Below, one piece after another: positions 1-6,955 of a DNA stretch of 7,751 nucleotides (its first letter is position 1; every line of letters begins with the position of its first letter). The stretch lies in NCBI GenBank assembly GCA_964399465.1, contig CAYNRA010000106.1, positions 1 to 7,751 of the forward strand, given 5' to 3'. This stretch comes from CAYNRA01 sp964399465. GTDB taxonomy: Bacteria; Bacteroidota; Bacteroidia; Cytophagales; Spirosomataceae. The notes beneath the pieces are model-generated. The model did not search any database and was not told the origin of the DNA. It was given only the letters and a program-made list of their open reading frames with translations. A program made the translations under genes and the position numbers.

Positions 1-1836
1 CGTAGCGACTTCGACAGGAATAGCAAACAAACGTTGGTAATAGGTTTCGAAAAGTAAGCGCATGTTTTTGCCAAGCAAGCGGTTGTAGCCCATCACGCCA
101 TGCCAAGAGCGCGTCAACCCAACACCGTTATTGAGGTAATTTCGGTTGTTTTCAGACAAATTAGAGCCATAGTAGTATGTATAAGCAGGTTGCATTTGGC
201 TATGAAGACCTGTTGCAAGGGTGATTTTTTGTCCACTCGCGACATCCCAAGAAAGCCCTGCCCGTGGCTCAATCGGAGAGAAGCTATTTGCATTTATAGT
301 GCTGTAAAAAGAACTTGCTCCGACGTTCAAGGTGAGTTTTTCAGAGACAAAATACCGCCATTGTGCATAAGGTTGCACGTTCACGAACCAATCATTTGAT
401 AACCAGCGCGTATCCCATTGGCCAAGCGTAAATGCAGGAAGTAAGTTAACAACGCGCGCGCTATCATACGAAGAAAAATTAACCAATTCGGTATTAATAC
501 CCACTTTAAGGGTACTTTTGGGTGAGAATTTCTTGTTCATAGACACAACACCTGAAATTTTGGATTCATTGAATTGGTAATCCAAAATAGGGATAATGGA
601 GTTTATCGAGAAGGTATTTCCTGTTACCAATGGATTTCCCTGCGCGTCTGTATTGAGTCGGATATAATCGTGATTGGCGTCTTGAATATTCGTTGAAGCT
701 GCCAAGGTTGCTTTCACAAATGTCTGTTTGTTGATGGGTTTTGTATAAGTAACACCCGTGACAGCCATTTTTGACGTATAATATTGGTCTCTGTCGTTCT
801 GTCCAAAGATGTTACGGTCGTCCACGGTTTGTTCAGAAATCATAATATCCACGGTACTTGTTCCACCAAAGCCCCAGACAGAGAAACTTGCACCATTTTT
901 TTGTGGGAAATTCAGCCGGAAGAACGCATCTTGGTAAGTAGGCACGGCTTGCGTGCCAATGTCGATGCCTAGACGTTTGAAAAGCCACAAATTGGCATAT
1001 CGGAAAGTCGCCAAATAGGAAGAACCTTTTTCTTTATTAATGGGGCCTTCTGCCATTCCTTCCGTTCCTAAGAAACCAAATTGAATCATTTTTTCATGAC
1101 TTTTATTATTCCCGTTTCTGAGTTTGAGGTCAAAAACACCAGAAATGGTATTGCCAAATTCGGCGGGGAAAGCACCCGTAAAGAAGTCCGAATTGGTCAA
1201 ATATTTGTTATTGATGATACTAACAGGACCGCCTGACGTACCTGGAATGGCAAAGTGGTTTGGGTTTGGAATCGTCACGCCTTCTACGCGCCAAAGCACG
1301 CCAGACGGAGAGTTACCGCGGATTACAATGTCATTTCTGGAGTCATCAGCACCTTGAACTCCGGCAAAATTAGCCGCCATTCGCGCGGGTTCTCCACGGC
1401 TTCCGGCGTATCTATCTGTTTCTTCGACAGAGAATTGTCTGGCAGAAACGAGAGCCATTTCATTGGACGCTTCTCCGTTTCGTCTTGCCCGAATGGTCAC
1501 TTCAGAAAGTTGTGTGAGGGCTTCTTCCATTTCTACTTGCAAAATGGTTTCTTTGCCCGCATCTACGACAATATTATTCAAAACAACTTCTTTGTAACCC
1601 ACAAAAGAAACCTTGACAGTATATCGCCCGACGGGTACAGCAGTAAGTGTATAATCTCCGTTTTCATCGGCTGTTGCTCCCTTTTCAGGCAAATTGACCA
1701 ACGAGATACTTGCACCTACGAGCGCATATTTGGCCTCTTTGTCTATGATTTTACCCCGGATGTTCTGTGTCAGCTTTTGAGCCATCGCACTACTTAGTAT
1801 GAAAATAAATGAGAAGAAAGTAAAAATAAATCGCAT
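1..1836 (-). CDS. TonB-dependent outer-membrane receptor with N-terminal carboxypeptidase-regulatory-like domain (C-terminus beyond left edge)
   Basis: An uninterrupted minus-strand reading frame starts at the ATG at 1836 and runs 612 codons to the window edge. Residues 1-19 form a signal peptide (MRFIF, a Phe/Ile-rich core, then AMA before Q20). Residues about 24-108 match the beta-sandwich carboxypeptidase-regulatory-like domain, with GKIID, then DENGDYTL, then VSFVGYKE. Residues about 112-240 match the TonB plug: VTIRARR, GVQGADDSRNDIVIRGNSPSG, VEGVTIPNPNHF, FPAEFGNTISGVFDLKLRNG. The rest is aromatic-rich, alternating beta-barrel sequence. By family it takes up a ligand across the outer membrane using TonB energy; the ligand is unknown. 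No clear TonB box was seen. It is not obviously SusC-type, and any SusD partner would lie downstream, outside the window. It is divergent from the thioredoxin-like gene, with 67 bases between starts. No convincing promoter was found. Confidence 0.93.
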   Translation of the reverse strand, partial: MRFIFTFFSFIFILSSAMAQKLTQNIRGKIIDKEAKYALVGASISLVNLPEKGATADENGDYTLTAVPVGRYTVKVSFVGYKEVVLNNIVVDAGKETILQVEMEEALTQLSEVTIRARRNGEASNEMALVSARQFSVEETDRYAGSRGEPARMAANFAGVQGADDSRNDIVIRGNSPSGVLWRVEGVTIPNPNHFAIPGTSGGPVSIINNKYLTNSDFFTGAFPAEFGNTISGVFDLKLRNGNNKSHEKMIQFGFLGTEGMAEGPINKEKGSSYLATFRYANLWLFKRLGIDIGTQAVPTYQDAFFRLNFPQKNGASFSVWGFGGTSTVDIMISEQTVDDRNIFGQNDRDQYYTSKMAVTGVTYTKPINKQTFVKATLAASTNIQDANHDYIRLNTDAQGNPLVTGNTFSINSIIPILDYQFNESKISGVVSMNKKFSPKSTLKVGINTELVNFSSYDSARVVNLLPAFTLGQWDTRWLSNDWFVNVQPYAQWRYFVSEKLTLNVGASSFYSTINANSFSPIEPRAGLSWDVASGQKITLATGLHSQMQPAYTYYYGSNLSENNRNYLNNGVGLTRSWHGVMGYNRLLGKNMRLLFETYYQRLFAIPVEVAT

Positions 1837-1852
1837 ATTGTACTTGGATTAA

Positions 1853-1883
1853 TTGGTTCTATTATTGCTTGTTTCTATTTTCG
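1853..1883 (+). promoter_or_regulatory. Weak Bacteroidota-type promoter for the thioredoxin-like gene
   Basis: TTG at 1853-1855 is followed after 20 bases by TATTTTCG at 1876-1883, one mismatch from the TAnnTTTG -7 consensus. Transcription would then begin near 1890, just before the ATG at 1904. This would make the TTG at 1853 a promoter element rather than a start codon. Confidence 0.35.
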
Positions 1884-1903
1884 TTCATTCAAAAAAAGAG
1901 AAA

Positions 1904-2446
1904 ATGAAAAGACTATTTATTCTCCTTGTCCTTTCCTGGATAACAGCTGCTCCTAGCTACGCGCAGGAGAAAATCGCCTGGCTAACCATTGAAGAAGCAT
2001 TTGATAAAATACAAACACAACCCAAAAAAGTATTGATTGATGTCTATACAGATTGGTGCGGATGGTGTAAAGTAATGGATAAAAATACCTTCGCTCATCC
2101 GGAAGTTGCGAAGTACGTGAACGAACATTTCTACGCTGTAAAGTTAGATGCAGAATCTCGAAAAGAGATTATTTTAGGCGGAAACACCTATAAATTTAAT
2201 GCAAGTTCAGGTGCGCACGATATAGCGATTGCCCTGTTGCAAGGAAAAATGAGCTATCCGAGTATTGTGTATTTGGATGAAAAGTTCAATATGATTCAGC
2301 CTCTCCCAGGATATATGGATGCAGCGGCATTTCATCCGATTATTGCCTTTATCGGTCAAGATTTTTATAAAAAAGAACCTTTTGATAGCTTTAAAGAAAA
2401 AACATATATCTCTCTTTTCAAGGATATTTTACCATTAAAAAAATAA
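1904..2446 (+). CDS. Exported thioredoxin-fold protein with a CGWC active site
   Basis: The protein has 180 residues. Residues 1-20 are a signal peptide (MKRLF, hydrophobic core, SYA before Q21), so it should act in the periplasm or at the envelope. The thioredoxin fold follows: strand VLIDVYTD, then the redox motif W51-CGWC(52-55)-K56, then YAVKLDAE, and SYPSIVY with the cis-proline at P119. It resembles the thioredoxin_7/DUF255-like families common in this phylum, with Trp where classical thioredoxin has Pro (CGPC). Expected role is disulfide reduction or exchange on exported proteins; the partner is unknown. No membrane domain or DsbD-like fusion is present. The ATG at 1904 is chosen because the signal peptide begins there; an in-frame TTG at 1853 would put charged residues ahead of it. 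The stop codon lies inside the terminator hairpin shared with gpmI. Confidence 0.88.
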   Translation: MKRLFILLVLSWITAAPSYAQEKIAWLTIEEAFDKIQTQPKKVLIDVYTDWCGWCKVMDKNTFAHPEVAKYVNEHFYAVKLDAESRKEIILGGNTYKFNASSGAHDIAIALLQGKMSYPSIVYLDEKFNMIQPLPGYMDAAAFHPIIAFIGQDFYKKEPFDSFKEKTYISLFKDILPLKK

Positions 2447-2475
2447 GAGCTGTTTCTTCAACAGCTCTTATTTTT
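2437..2475. terminator. Bidirectional intrinsic terminator between the thioredoxin-like gene and gpmI
   Basis: A perfect 11-bp stem, TAAGAGCTGTT (2444-2454) with AACAGCTCTTA (2460-2470), encloses the loop TCTTC. It is flanked by seven A on the left and five T on the right, so a U-tract follows the hairpin in either direction. The plus gene's TAA forms the base of the stem, and the gpmI stop is five bases beyond the T run. Confidence 0.9.
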
Positions 2476-2479
2476 GATT

Positions 2480-4015
2480 TTAGAGCAAGATATTCCCTGT
2501 CATTTCCTCAGGTACATCAATACCCATGATATGCAAAATAGTCGGTGCAACGTCTCCTAATTTTCCGTGTTTTGGCGTTCCTTTGTACGCATCGTCCACA
2601 ACAATAAACGGCACTAAGTTCAAAGAATGCGCCGTATTCACTGACTTATCGTCGTTGAGCATATAGTCTGCATTTCCGTGGTCGGCAATGACAAGCGAGG
2701 TATATCCGTGTGCTTTCCCAGTTTCTACGACTTCTTTCAAGCAAGCATCAACGGTTTCAACCGCTTTGATTACCGCCTCAAACACACCCGTATGCCCAAC
2801 CATATCTGGGTTGGCAAAGTTGAGACAAACAAAATCAACCTCTTCTTTTTGAAGTTCCGGAACTAGGTTTTTCGCTAAATCTTTTGCCGACATTTCAGGC
2901 TTTAAATCATATGTAGCCACCTCTTTTGGTGACGGAGACAGCAAGCGTGTTTCGCCTTCAAAGGCTGCTTCACGTCCGCCCGAGAAAAAGAACGTAACGT
3001 GTGGATATTTTTCTGTTTCTGCCGAACGAATTTGCTTTTTGCCCGCTTTAGCCAACACTTCTCCCAACGTATTTACCAAATTGTCTTTATCATAAATTAC
3101 CCGAACGTTTTTATAGGTCTCATCGTAATTGGTCATCGTGATATAGTGCAAATCCAAGGCATTCATTCCAAAATCAGGGAAATCTTGTTGGGTGAGGACT
3201 TCTGTAATTTCACGACCTCTATCTGTCCGGAAATTAAAGCACATTACAACATCGCCGGCTTCAATTTGTCCAACGGGCTGTCCTTCTTCAACCACCACAA
3301 TCGGTTTTAAGAATTCATCAGTAATTTGTGCATCATACGAAGCCTGAATGGTCGAAAGAACTGCATCCGTAGCTACAAGGTGCTCTCCTTCGCCTTTGAC
3401 CATCGCGTCATACGCTAACTTCACACGATCCCAACGTTTATCGCGGTCCATTGCAAAGTAACGTCCTGTCAAAGAAGCAAGCTTTGCCCCTGTTTCAGAA
3501 AGAATTGGTTGTATTTCTTCAATAAATCCTTTACCTGATTTTGGGTCACAATCTCTGCCATCCATAAAGGCATGGACGAAGACATTTTCAACTCCCGCAT
3601 TAGCTGAAATGCGAAGCAAGCCTTTCAAATGGTCGATGTGAGAGTGCACGCCACCATCAGAAACAAGTCCGATAAAATGTACTTTCTTTCCGTTTGTTTT
3701 GGCATACGCAAAGGCATCTGTCAAAACCGATTCTTTGGCTAAATGCCCTTCTTCTATAGCAACATTGATTTTTTCTAATTCTTGATAGACGACGCGACCC
3801 GCTCCTAAATTGGTGTGCCCAACTTCAGAGTTTCCCATTTGTCCGTTCGGTAAACCAACAGCTCTACCACAAGCTTCCAAGGTACTCGACGGATATGTGG
3901 ACATGAGTTCACGAAAATAAGGAACATGGGCAGCTTCAATCGCTGAACGCCACTCTTCACCTGCTTTAGGAATTCCCCAGCCATCTAGAATGACTAAAAT
4001 AACTTTCTTATTCAA
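2480..4015 (-). CDS. gpmI: 2,3-bisphosphoglycerate-independent phosphoglycerate mutase
   Basis: This cytoplasmic enzyme interconverts 3- and 2-phosphoglycerate in glycolysis and gluconeogenesis through a phosphoserine intermediate, using two Mn ions. At 511 residues it has the family's usual length. The metal and catalytic set is complete: D11 in ILDGWG, the catalytic S63 in GQMGNSEVGH, H124 in SDGGVHSH, D152/R154/D155 in MDGRD, R185 and R191 in GRYFAMDRDKRWDR, R263 and R266 in NFRTDR, K336 in ETEKYPHVTFF, D404 and H408 in NPDMVGH, D445/H446 in ADHGN, and H463 in NTAHS. The alkaline-phosphatase-like phosphatase domain is split around the transferase domain (about 78-310). Small departures are S24 where many homologues have Asn (NAI) and NFRTDRGR where NFRPDRAR is usual; neither should stop activity. 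It stands alone, convergent with the thioredoxin-like gene and divergent from the kinase. Confidence 0.97.
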   Translation of the reverse strand: MNKKVILVILDGWGIPKAGEEWRSAIEAAHVPYFRELMSTYPSSTLEACGRAVGLPNGQMGNSEVGHTNLGAGRVVYQELEKINVAIEEGHLAKESVLTDAFAYAKTNGKKVHFIGLVSDGGVHSHIDHLKGLLRISANAGVENVFVHAFMDGRDCDPKSGKGFIEEIQPILSETGAKLASLTGRYFAMDRDKRWDRVKLAYDAMVKGEGEHLVATDAVLSTIQASYDAQITDEFLKPIVVVEEGQPVGQIEAGDVVMCFNFRTDRGREITEVLTQQDFPDFGMNALDLHYITMTNYDETYKNVRVIYDKDNLVNTLGEVLAKAGKKQIRSAETEKYPHVTFFFSGGREAAFEGETRLLSPSPKEVATYDLKPEMSAKDLAKNLVPELQKEEVDFVCLNFANPDMVGHTGVFEAVIKAVETVDACLKEVVETGKAHGYTSLVIADHGNADYMLNDDKSVNTAHSLNLVPFIVVDDAYKGTPKHGKLGDVAPTILHIMGIDVPEEMTGNILL

Positions 4016-4040
4016 GGTCGTAGGTATTTTGGTTAAGCTG

Positions 4041-4048
4041 CAAATATA
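4041..4048 (-). promoter_or_regulatory. Bacteroidota -7 element for gpmI
   Basis: On the minus strand this reads TATATTTG, an exact match to TAnnTTTG. Transcription would start near 4034, leaving a leader of roughly 18 bases before the gpmI ATG. No TTG was found at 17-23 bases upstream, so the -33 half is weak or absent. Confidence 0.5.
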
Positions 4049-4188
4049 CAGAATTTTGTATGCCTCTATTTCGAAGTTATCTTGGAAAATCTATTTGTAA
4101 TCAGGAATATATCATTTTTCCAATCCTTTTTTTTATTTTCAAAAGAAATGTTCCTGCTAAAAATGCGTGGATAAATTCTTTGCTCTCT

Positions 4189-4217
4189 TTTGATATACAT
4201 TTCCTTCCTTATCTTTG
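4189..4217 (+). promoter_or_regulatory. Bacteroidota-type promoter for the APH-fold kinase
   Basis: TTTG at 4189-4192 is followed after 17 bases by TATCTTTG at 4210-4217, an exact -7 match at an accepted spacing. Transcription would start near 4224. That excludes the in-frame ATG at 4190 as the start and favours 4244 (or 4235). Confidence 0.6.
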
Positions 4218-4243
4218 GACAGAATGTGATACAAATGGCTTTT

Positions 4244-5311
4244 ATGAAAGAAATAATACAACAGTTTTATGGTCTAGAGGTGATTTCTGTTCGTCCATTT
4301 GGTGACGGACATATCAACCAAACATTTCATGTGCAAACAAAAGTAGGCGATTATATTTTTCAACAAATCAATGCGGCAATATTCAAAAATCCGGCGTGCA
4401 TCGACCAAAATATTCGAACAGCCGCAGCCCATTTGGCGAAAGTTGCGCCTGATTATCTATTCGTTTCACCTTTAAAAGCGCTTACCGGTAATACGCTGCT
4501 CGTTGTGGACAATGCCTATTGGCGTTTGATGCCTTTTGTGTCAAATTCAAGAAGCATCAATCGAGTGACAGTTCCAGCGGAGGCATACCAAGCTGCCAAA
4601 GCTTTTGGCTCATTAACCAAAAACCTGAATGGTCTTGCCTTAGACGCACTTCAGGAGACGATTCCTCGCTTTCATGATTTATCATTTAGAAAAAGTGAAT
4701 TTGAACAGGCGCGGCAAAATGCGTCAAATGACCGGATTCAAACAGCCGAGATGTGTATTTCGTGGGTGGAAGAGCATACGAATTTGGTGAATATTTTCGA
4801 TGAAATTAGGGTAAATCCTGGTATTCCAAGACGGCTTTTACACCATGACACGAAAATCAATAATGTCTTGTTTCAGCAAGATTCAACAGAGGTACTTGCC
4901 GTTTGTGATCTGGATACGTTGATGCCCGGGATAGTTATTTCGGATGTCGGTGATATGGTGCGAACTTATACTTGTTCACAGACGGAGGAAAGTACGAATT
5001 TTTCTGATATATATATCATAGATGATTTATATATAGCCCTTTATGACGGTTTTTTGTCTGAGATGGCTTCTGTTTTAACGCCCGATGAGCGAGAAATACT
5101 GTATTATGCAGGGCCTTTTATGTTCTACATGCAAGGGCTTCGGTTTTTGACAGATTACCTAAACGGAAATGTGTATTATCCCGTAAAGTATGAAACACAT
5201 AATTTAGACAGGGCGACGAATCAGTTTATTTTATTGCAGCAATTGGTCGGAAAGAAAGAGATGTATGAAAGGCAAATCGAGACACTAACAAAAAAGTGGC
5301 TATCTACTTGA
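4244..5311 (+). CDS. APH-fold phosphotransferase, resembling N-acetylhexosamine 1-kinase (NahK-like); substrate unproven
   Basis: The 355-residue cytoplasmic protein belongs to the aminoglycoside phosphotransferase/choline kinase superfamily. The N-lobe carries the nucleotide loop FGDGHINQTF (19-28) and strand YIFQQIN (37-43). The C-lobe carries the Brenner motif H200-x-D202-xxxx-N207 (HHDTKINN, with D202 as catalytic base) and the metal-binding D222-x-D224 in VCDLDTLMPG, followed by SDVGDMVR. The GDGHIN and QxIN pattern is typical of the NahK-like group, some members of which have been annotated as mucin desulfatase. Phosphorylation of an amino sugar or other small molecule is the best guess. 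No sugar-pathway genes adjoin it, so the substrate cannot be inferred from context, and antibiotic resistance is not implied. The ATG at 4244 fits the promoter at 4189-4217; the ATG at 4235 is a close alternative. The stop codon lies in the loop of the downstream terminator. Confidence 0.82.
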   Translation: MKEIIQQFYGLEVISVRPFGDGHINQTFHVQTKVGDYIFQQINAAIFKNPACIDQNIRTAAAHLAKVAPDYLFVSPLKALTGNTLLVVDNAYWRLMPFVSNSRSINRVTVPAEAYQAAKAFGSLTKNLNGLALDALQETIPRFHDLSFRKSEFEQARQNASNDRIQTAEMCISWVEEHTNLVNIFDEIRVNPGIPRRLLHHDTKINNVLFQQDSTEVLAVCDLDTLMPGIVISDVGDMVRTYTCSQTEESTNFSDIYIIDDLYIALYDGFLSEMASVLTPDEREILYYAGPFMFYMQGLRFLTDYLNGNVYYPVKYETHNLDRATNQFILLQQLVGKKEMYERQIETLTKKWLST

Positions 5312-5328
5312 AATAGATAGCCACTTTT
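5292..5328. terminator. Bidirectional hairpin terminator between the kinase and glutamate dehydrogenase
   Basis: A perfect 15-bp inverted repeat, AAAAGTGGCTATCTA (5292-5306) with TAGATAGCCACTTTT (5314-5328), encloses the loop CTTGAAA. The kinase stop codon TGA (5309-5311) falls in that loop, so the left arm encodes its last residues. The A run (5291-5295) and T run (5325-5328) supply short U-tracts for both strands; the four T on the plus side are modest. Confidence 0.82.
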
Positions 5329-5349
5329 GGGGCGAAGAAAAGGAATAAA

Positions 5350-6627
5350 TCAACCGTATCCCCCTCTGAATTTATACGAACTCGATACTTTATCTATGGC
5401 AAGTATGTACGCTGCTAGACGCATCGAAACATTGTATTTTTGCGAAACCTCAAATACATTATTGAATGCATCTTTCATGGCGCGGTCGCATCTTCTATTA
5501 ACGCGGTCAAGTGTCCATTTGTAGCCAATGCGGTTCTGAACCCACTCAAAATAAGAAACGGTTACACCACCCGCATTTGCTAAAATATCAGGTACAACCA
5601 TGATACCTTTTTCGTTGATGATGTCATCTGCTTTGGCAGAAGTCGGGCCATTGGCACCTTCTACAATCAAGCGAGCTTGGATACGTGCGGCGTTATCTTT
5701 CAAAATAACGTCTTCCTTTGCAGCCGGAACAAGCACGTCGATAGGCAAGAAAAGTAATTCTTCTGCACTGATTTTCTCAGCACCATCAAAACCTTCTAAA
5801 ATACCATTGTTTGCGTTTCTGTACGCGATGGCTTTCTCAATATCGATGCCTTTGTCGTTGTAATAAGCACCAGAAATATCGCTGATACCGTGGATACTTA
5901 CACCTTTTTCAGATAATAATTGAGCTGCATGCGAGCCAACATTTCCAAAACCTTGAACGGCGGCAGTTGCTCTGTACGGATTAATTTTTAATTTATCCAT
6001 GCCAGACAACGCAGAGACCATTACGCCGCGTCCTGTTGCTTCTGTACGTCCGAGAGAGCCACCCAAAACAAGTGGTTTACCAGTTACGACGGCTTGGGTT
6101 GTCATGCCTTTGGCTTTGGAGTATTCGTCCATCAACCAAGCCATTTCACGCGGGCCTGTACCCATATCGGGCGCTGGAATATCCTTATCTGGACCAAAAA
6201 TATCGAGCATAGTATTGGTGTAAGCACGCATCAAACGTTCTATTTCACCTGCCGACATTTCACGCGGGTTACACGCAACGCCCCCTTTAGCACCCCCATA
6301 AGGAATATCTACAACGGCACACTTCCACGTCATCCAAGCAGCTAGAGCACGGACTTCGTCGAGGGTAACATCTGGATCAAAACGGATTCCCCCTTTTCCA
6401 GGACCTAAAATTGTAGAGTGAATAACACGGTACCCTTCAAATACCTTTACTTGGCCGTTGTCCATTGTAACAGGCAAGCCCACAATCACTTGGCGTGCAG
6501 GTACTTTTAGGATATGATACATCTCATCACTGATACCCAAAATTTTTACGGCGGCATCAAAACGAGACATCATGGACTCCAACGGATTTTCTTTGTCCTT
6601 AATCGGAGCAGGCTCTATGTATGTCAT
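5350..6627 (-). CDS. gdhA: Glutamate dehydrogenase, hexameric type, probably NAD-dependent
   Basis: The enzyme interconverts glutamate and 2-oxoglutarate plus ammonia in the cytoplasm. Its 425 residues are typical of the small hexameric class, and all parts are visible. The substrate-binding domain has K78 in GPGKGGIR, K102 in WKCA, the catalytic K114 in PYGGAKGG and D154 in PAPDMGT. These sit at a constant offset of 11 from Lys89/113/125 and Asp165 of the Clostridium symbiosum enzyme. The Rossmann domain has GFGNVG (226-231), with acidic D250 in GISDISG at the end of the second strand, which favours NAD over NADP. S358 in GGVTVSYFEW fits glutamate rather than leucine or phenylalanine as substrate. 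The symbol is generic; rocG/gudB are equivalent names elsewhere. It appears monocistronic, with its own -7 element and a shared 3' hairpin. The direction in vivo (catabolic or assimilatory) is not decided by sequence. Confidence 0.95.
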   Translation of the reverse strand: MTYIEPAPIKDKENPLESMMSRFDAAVKILGISDEMYHILKVPARQVIVGLPVTMDNGQVKVFEGYRVIHSTILGPGKGGIRFDPDVTLDEVRALAAWMTWKCAVVDIPYGGAKGGVACNPREMSAGEIERLMRAYTNTMLDIFGPDKDIPAPDMGTGPREMAWLMDEYSKAKGMTTQAVVTGKPLVLGGSLGRTEATGRGVMVSALSGMDKLKINPYRATAAVQGFGNVGSHAAQLLSEKGVSIHGISDISGAYYNDKGIDIEKAIAYRNANNGILEGFDGAEKISAEELLFLPIDVLVPAAKEDVILKDNAARIQARLIVEGANGPTSAKADDIINEKGIMVVPDILANAGGVTVSYFEWVQNRIGYKWTLDRVNRRCDRAMKDAFNNVFEVSQKYNVSMRLAAYILAIDKVSSSYKFRGGYG

Positions 6628-6676
6628 ATATCTATTCGTTAATGTTAAATCGTGCTGTTTTTTGAATTAATGAACG

Positions 6677-6684
6677 CAAACTTA
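6677..6684 (-). promoter_or_regulatory. Bacteroidota -7 element for glutamate dehydrogenase
   Basis: On the minus strand this reads TAAGTTTG, an exact TAnnTTTG match. Transcription would begin near 6670, giving a leader of about 42 bases. There is no TTG at 17-23 bases upstream, only an AT-rich TTTTAAG stretch, so the -33 element is poor. Confidence 0.5.
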
Positions 6685-6868
6685 GATAAAATCTATATAT
6701 TCTTAAAATTGTTAAATTATTGATACTTTGAATCCAATGGAATTATGGATAAAGCACAAAATATTCTTTTGAAAGATTGCGTAAAGAAGCAATAAAAAGG
6801 AGGGAAGTTTGGTCTTATGCGCGAAAATATTTTTTTGTTACCTAAATGATATTAAATGCACGAAGGGG

Positions 6869-6898
6869 TTGCTATAAAAATGGGATGTGCTATATTTG
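6869..6898 (+). promoter_or_regulatory. Bacteroidota-type promoter for the DksA-like gene
   Basis: TTG at 6869-6871 is followed after exactly 19 bases by TATATTTG at 6891-6898. Both halves match the phylum's TTG-N(17-23)-TAnnTTTG consensus, the clearest promoter in the window. Transcription from near 6905 would give a leader of about 50 bases. Confidence 0.7.
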
Positions 6899-6955
6899 CG
6901 GCATTATTGCTCAAAAAGCGAATATATTATCCACTTTCAAGAATTCTAAGGTACT

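Larger units (their letters stand above)
6628..6955. other. Divergent intergenic spacer between glutamate dehydrogenase and the DksA-like gene
   Basis: This 328-base AT-rich stretch contains no supported gene. It holds the minus-strand -7 element for the dehydrogenase (6677-6684) and the plus-strand promoter for the DksA-like gene (6869-6898). Between them lie two tiny open frames of 16 codons (6745-6795) and 10 codons (6817-6849); the second has a purine-rich AAGGAGGG 12 bases before its ATG. An imperfect inverted repeat straddles the plus-strand -7 element (arms 6891-6899 and 6918-6926). I see no riboswitch or tRNA. Confidence 0.7.

Noticed and set aside
100..1797. Several plus-strand open frames of 60-180 codons opposite the TonB-dependent receptor
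   Set aside because: They lie antisense to a continuous 612-codon receptor frame with clear domains, and their translations show no family features.
1853..1903. In-frame TTG start giving the thioredoxin-like protein 17 extra N-terminal residues
   Set aside because: It would put charged residues (HSKKEK) and a second hydrophobic run ahead of a complete signal peptide that starts at the ATG at 1904, and the TTG fits better as a -33 promoter element.
4190..4243. Upstream ATG starts (4190, 4235) for the APH-fold kinase
   Set aside because: The ATG at 4190 lies between the two promoter halves, before the expected transcription start. The one at 4235 is possible but leaves a leader of only about 11 bases; the conserved-looking N-terminus begins at 4244.
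4060..4305. 81-codon open frame on the plus strand across the gpmI/kinase spacer
   Set aside because: It overlaps the kinase start in another frame, contains the kinase promoter, and has no recognisable domain.
5003..5037. TA-rich run with TATATATAT inside the kinase gene, considered as a promoter or repeat
   Set aside because: It encodes in-frame SDIYIIDDLYIALYDG within the kinase C-lobe and matches no promoter consensus.
5600..6345. Plus-strand open frames of 74-87 codons opposite glutamate dehydrogenase
   Set aside because: They are antisense shadows of a gene with every catalytic residue intact.
6745..6795. 16-codon open frame in the glutamate dehydrogenase/DksA-like spacer
   Set aside because: Very short, no ribosome binding site or promoter, and not recognisable; random AT-rich sequence gives such frames often.
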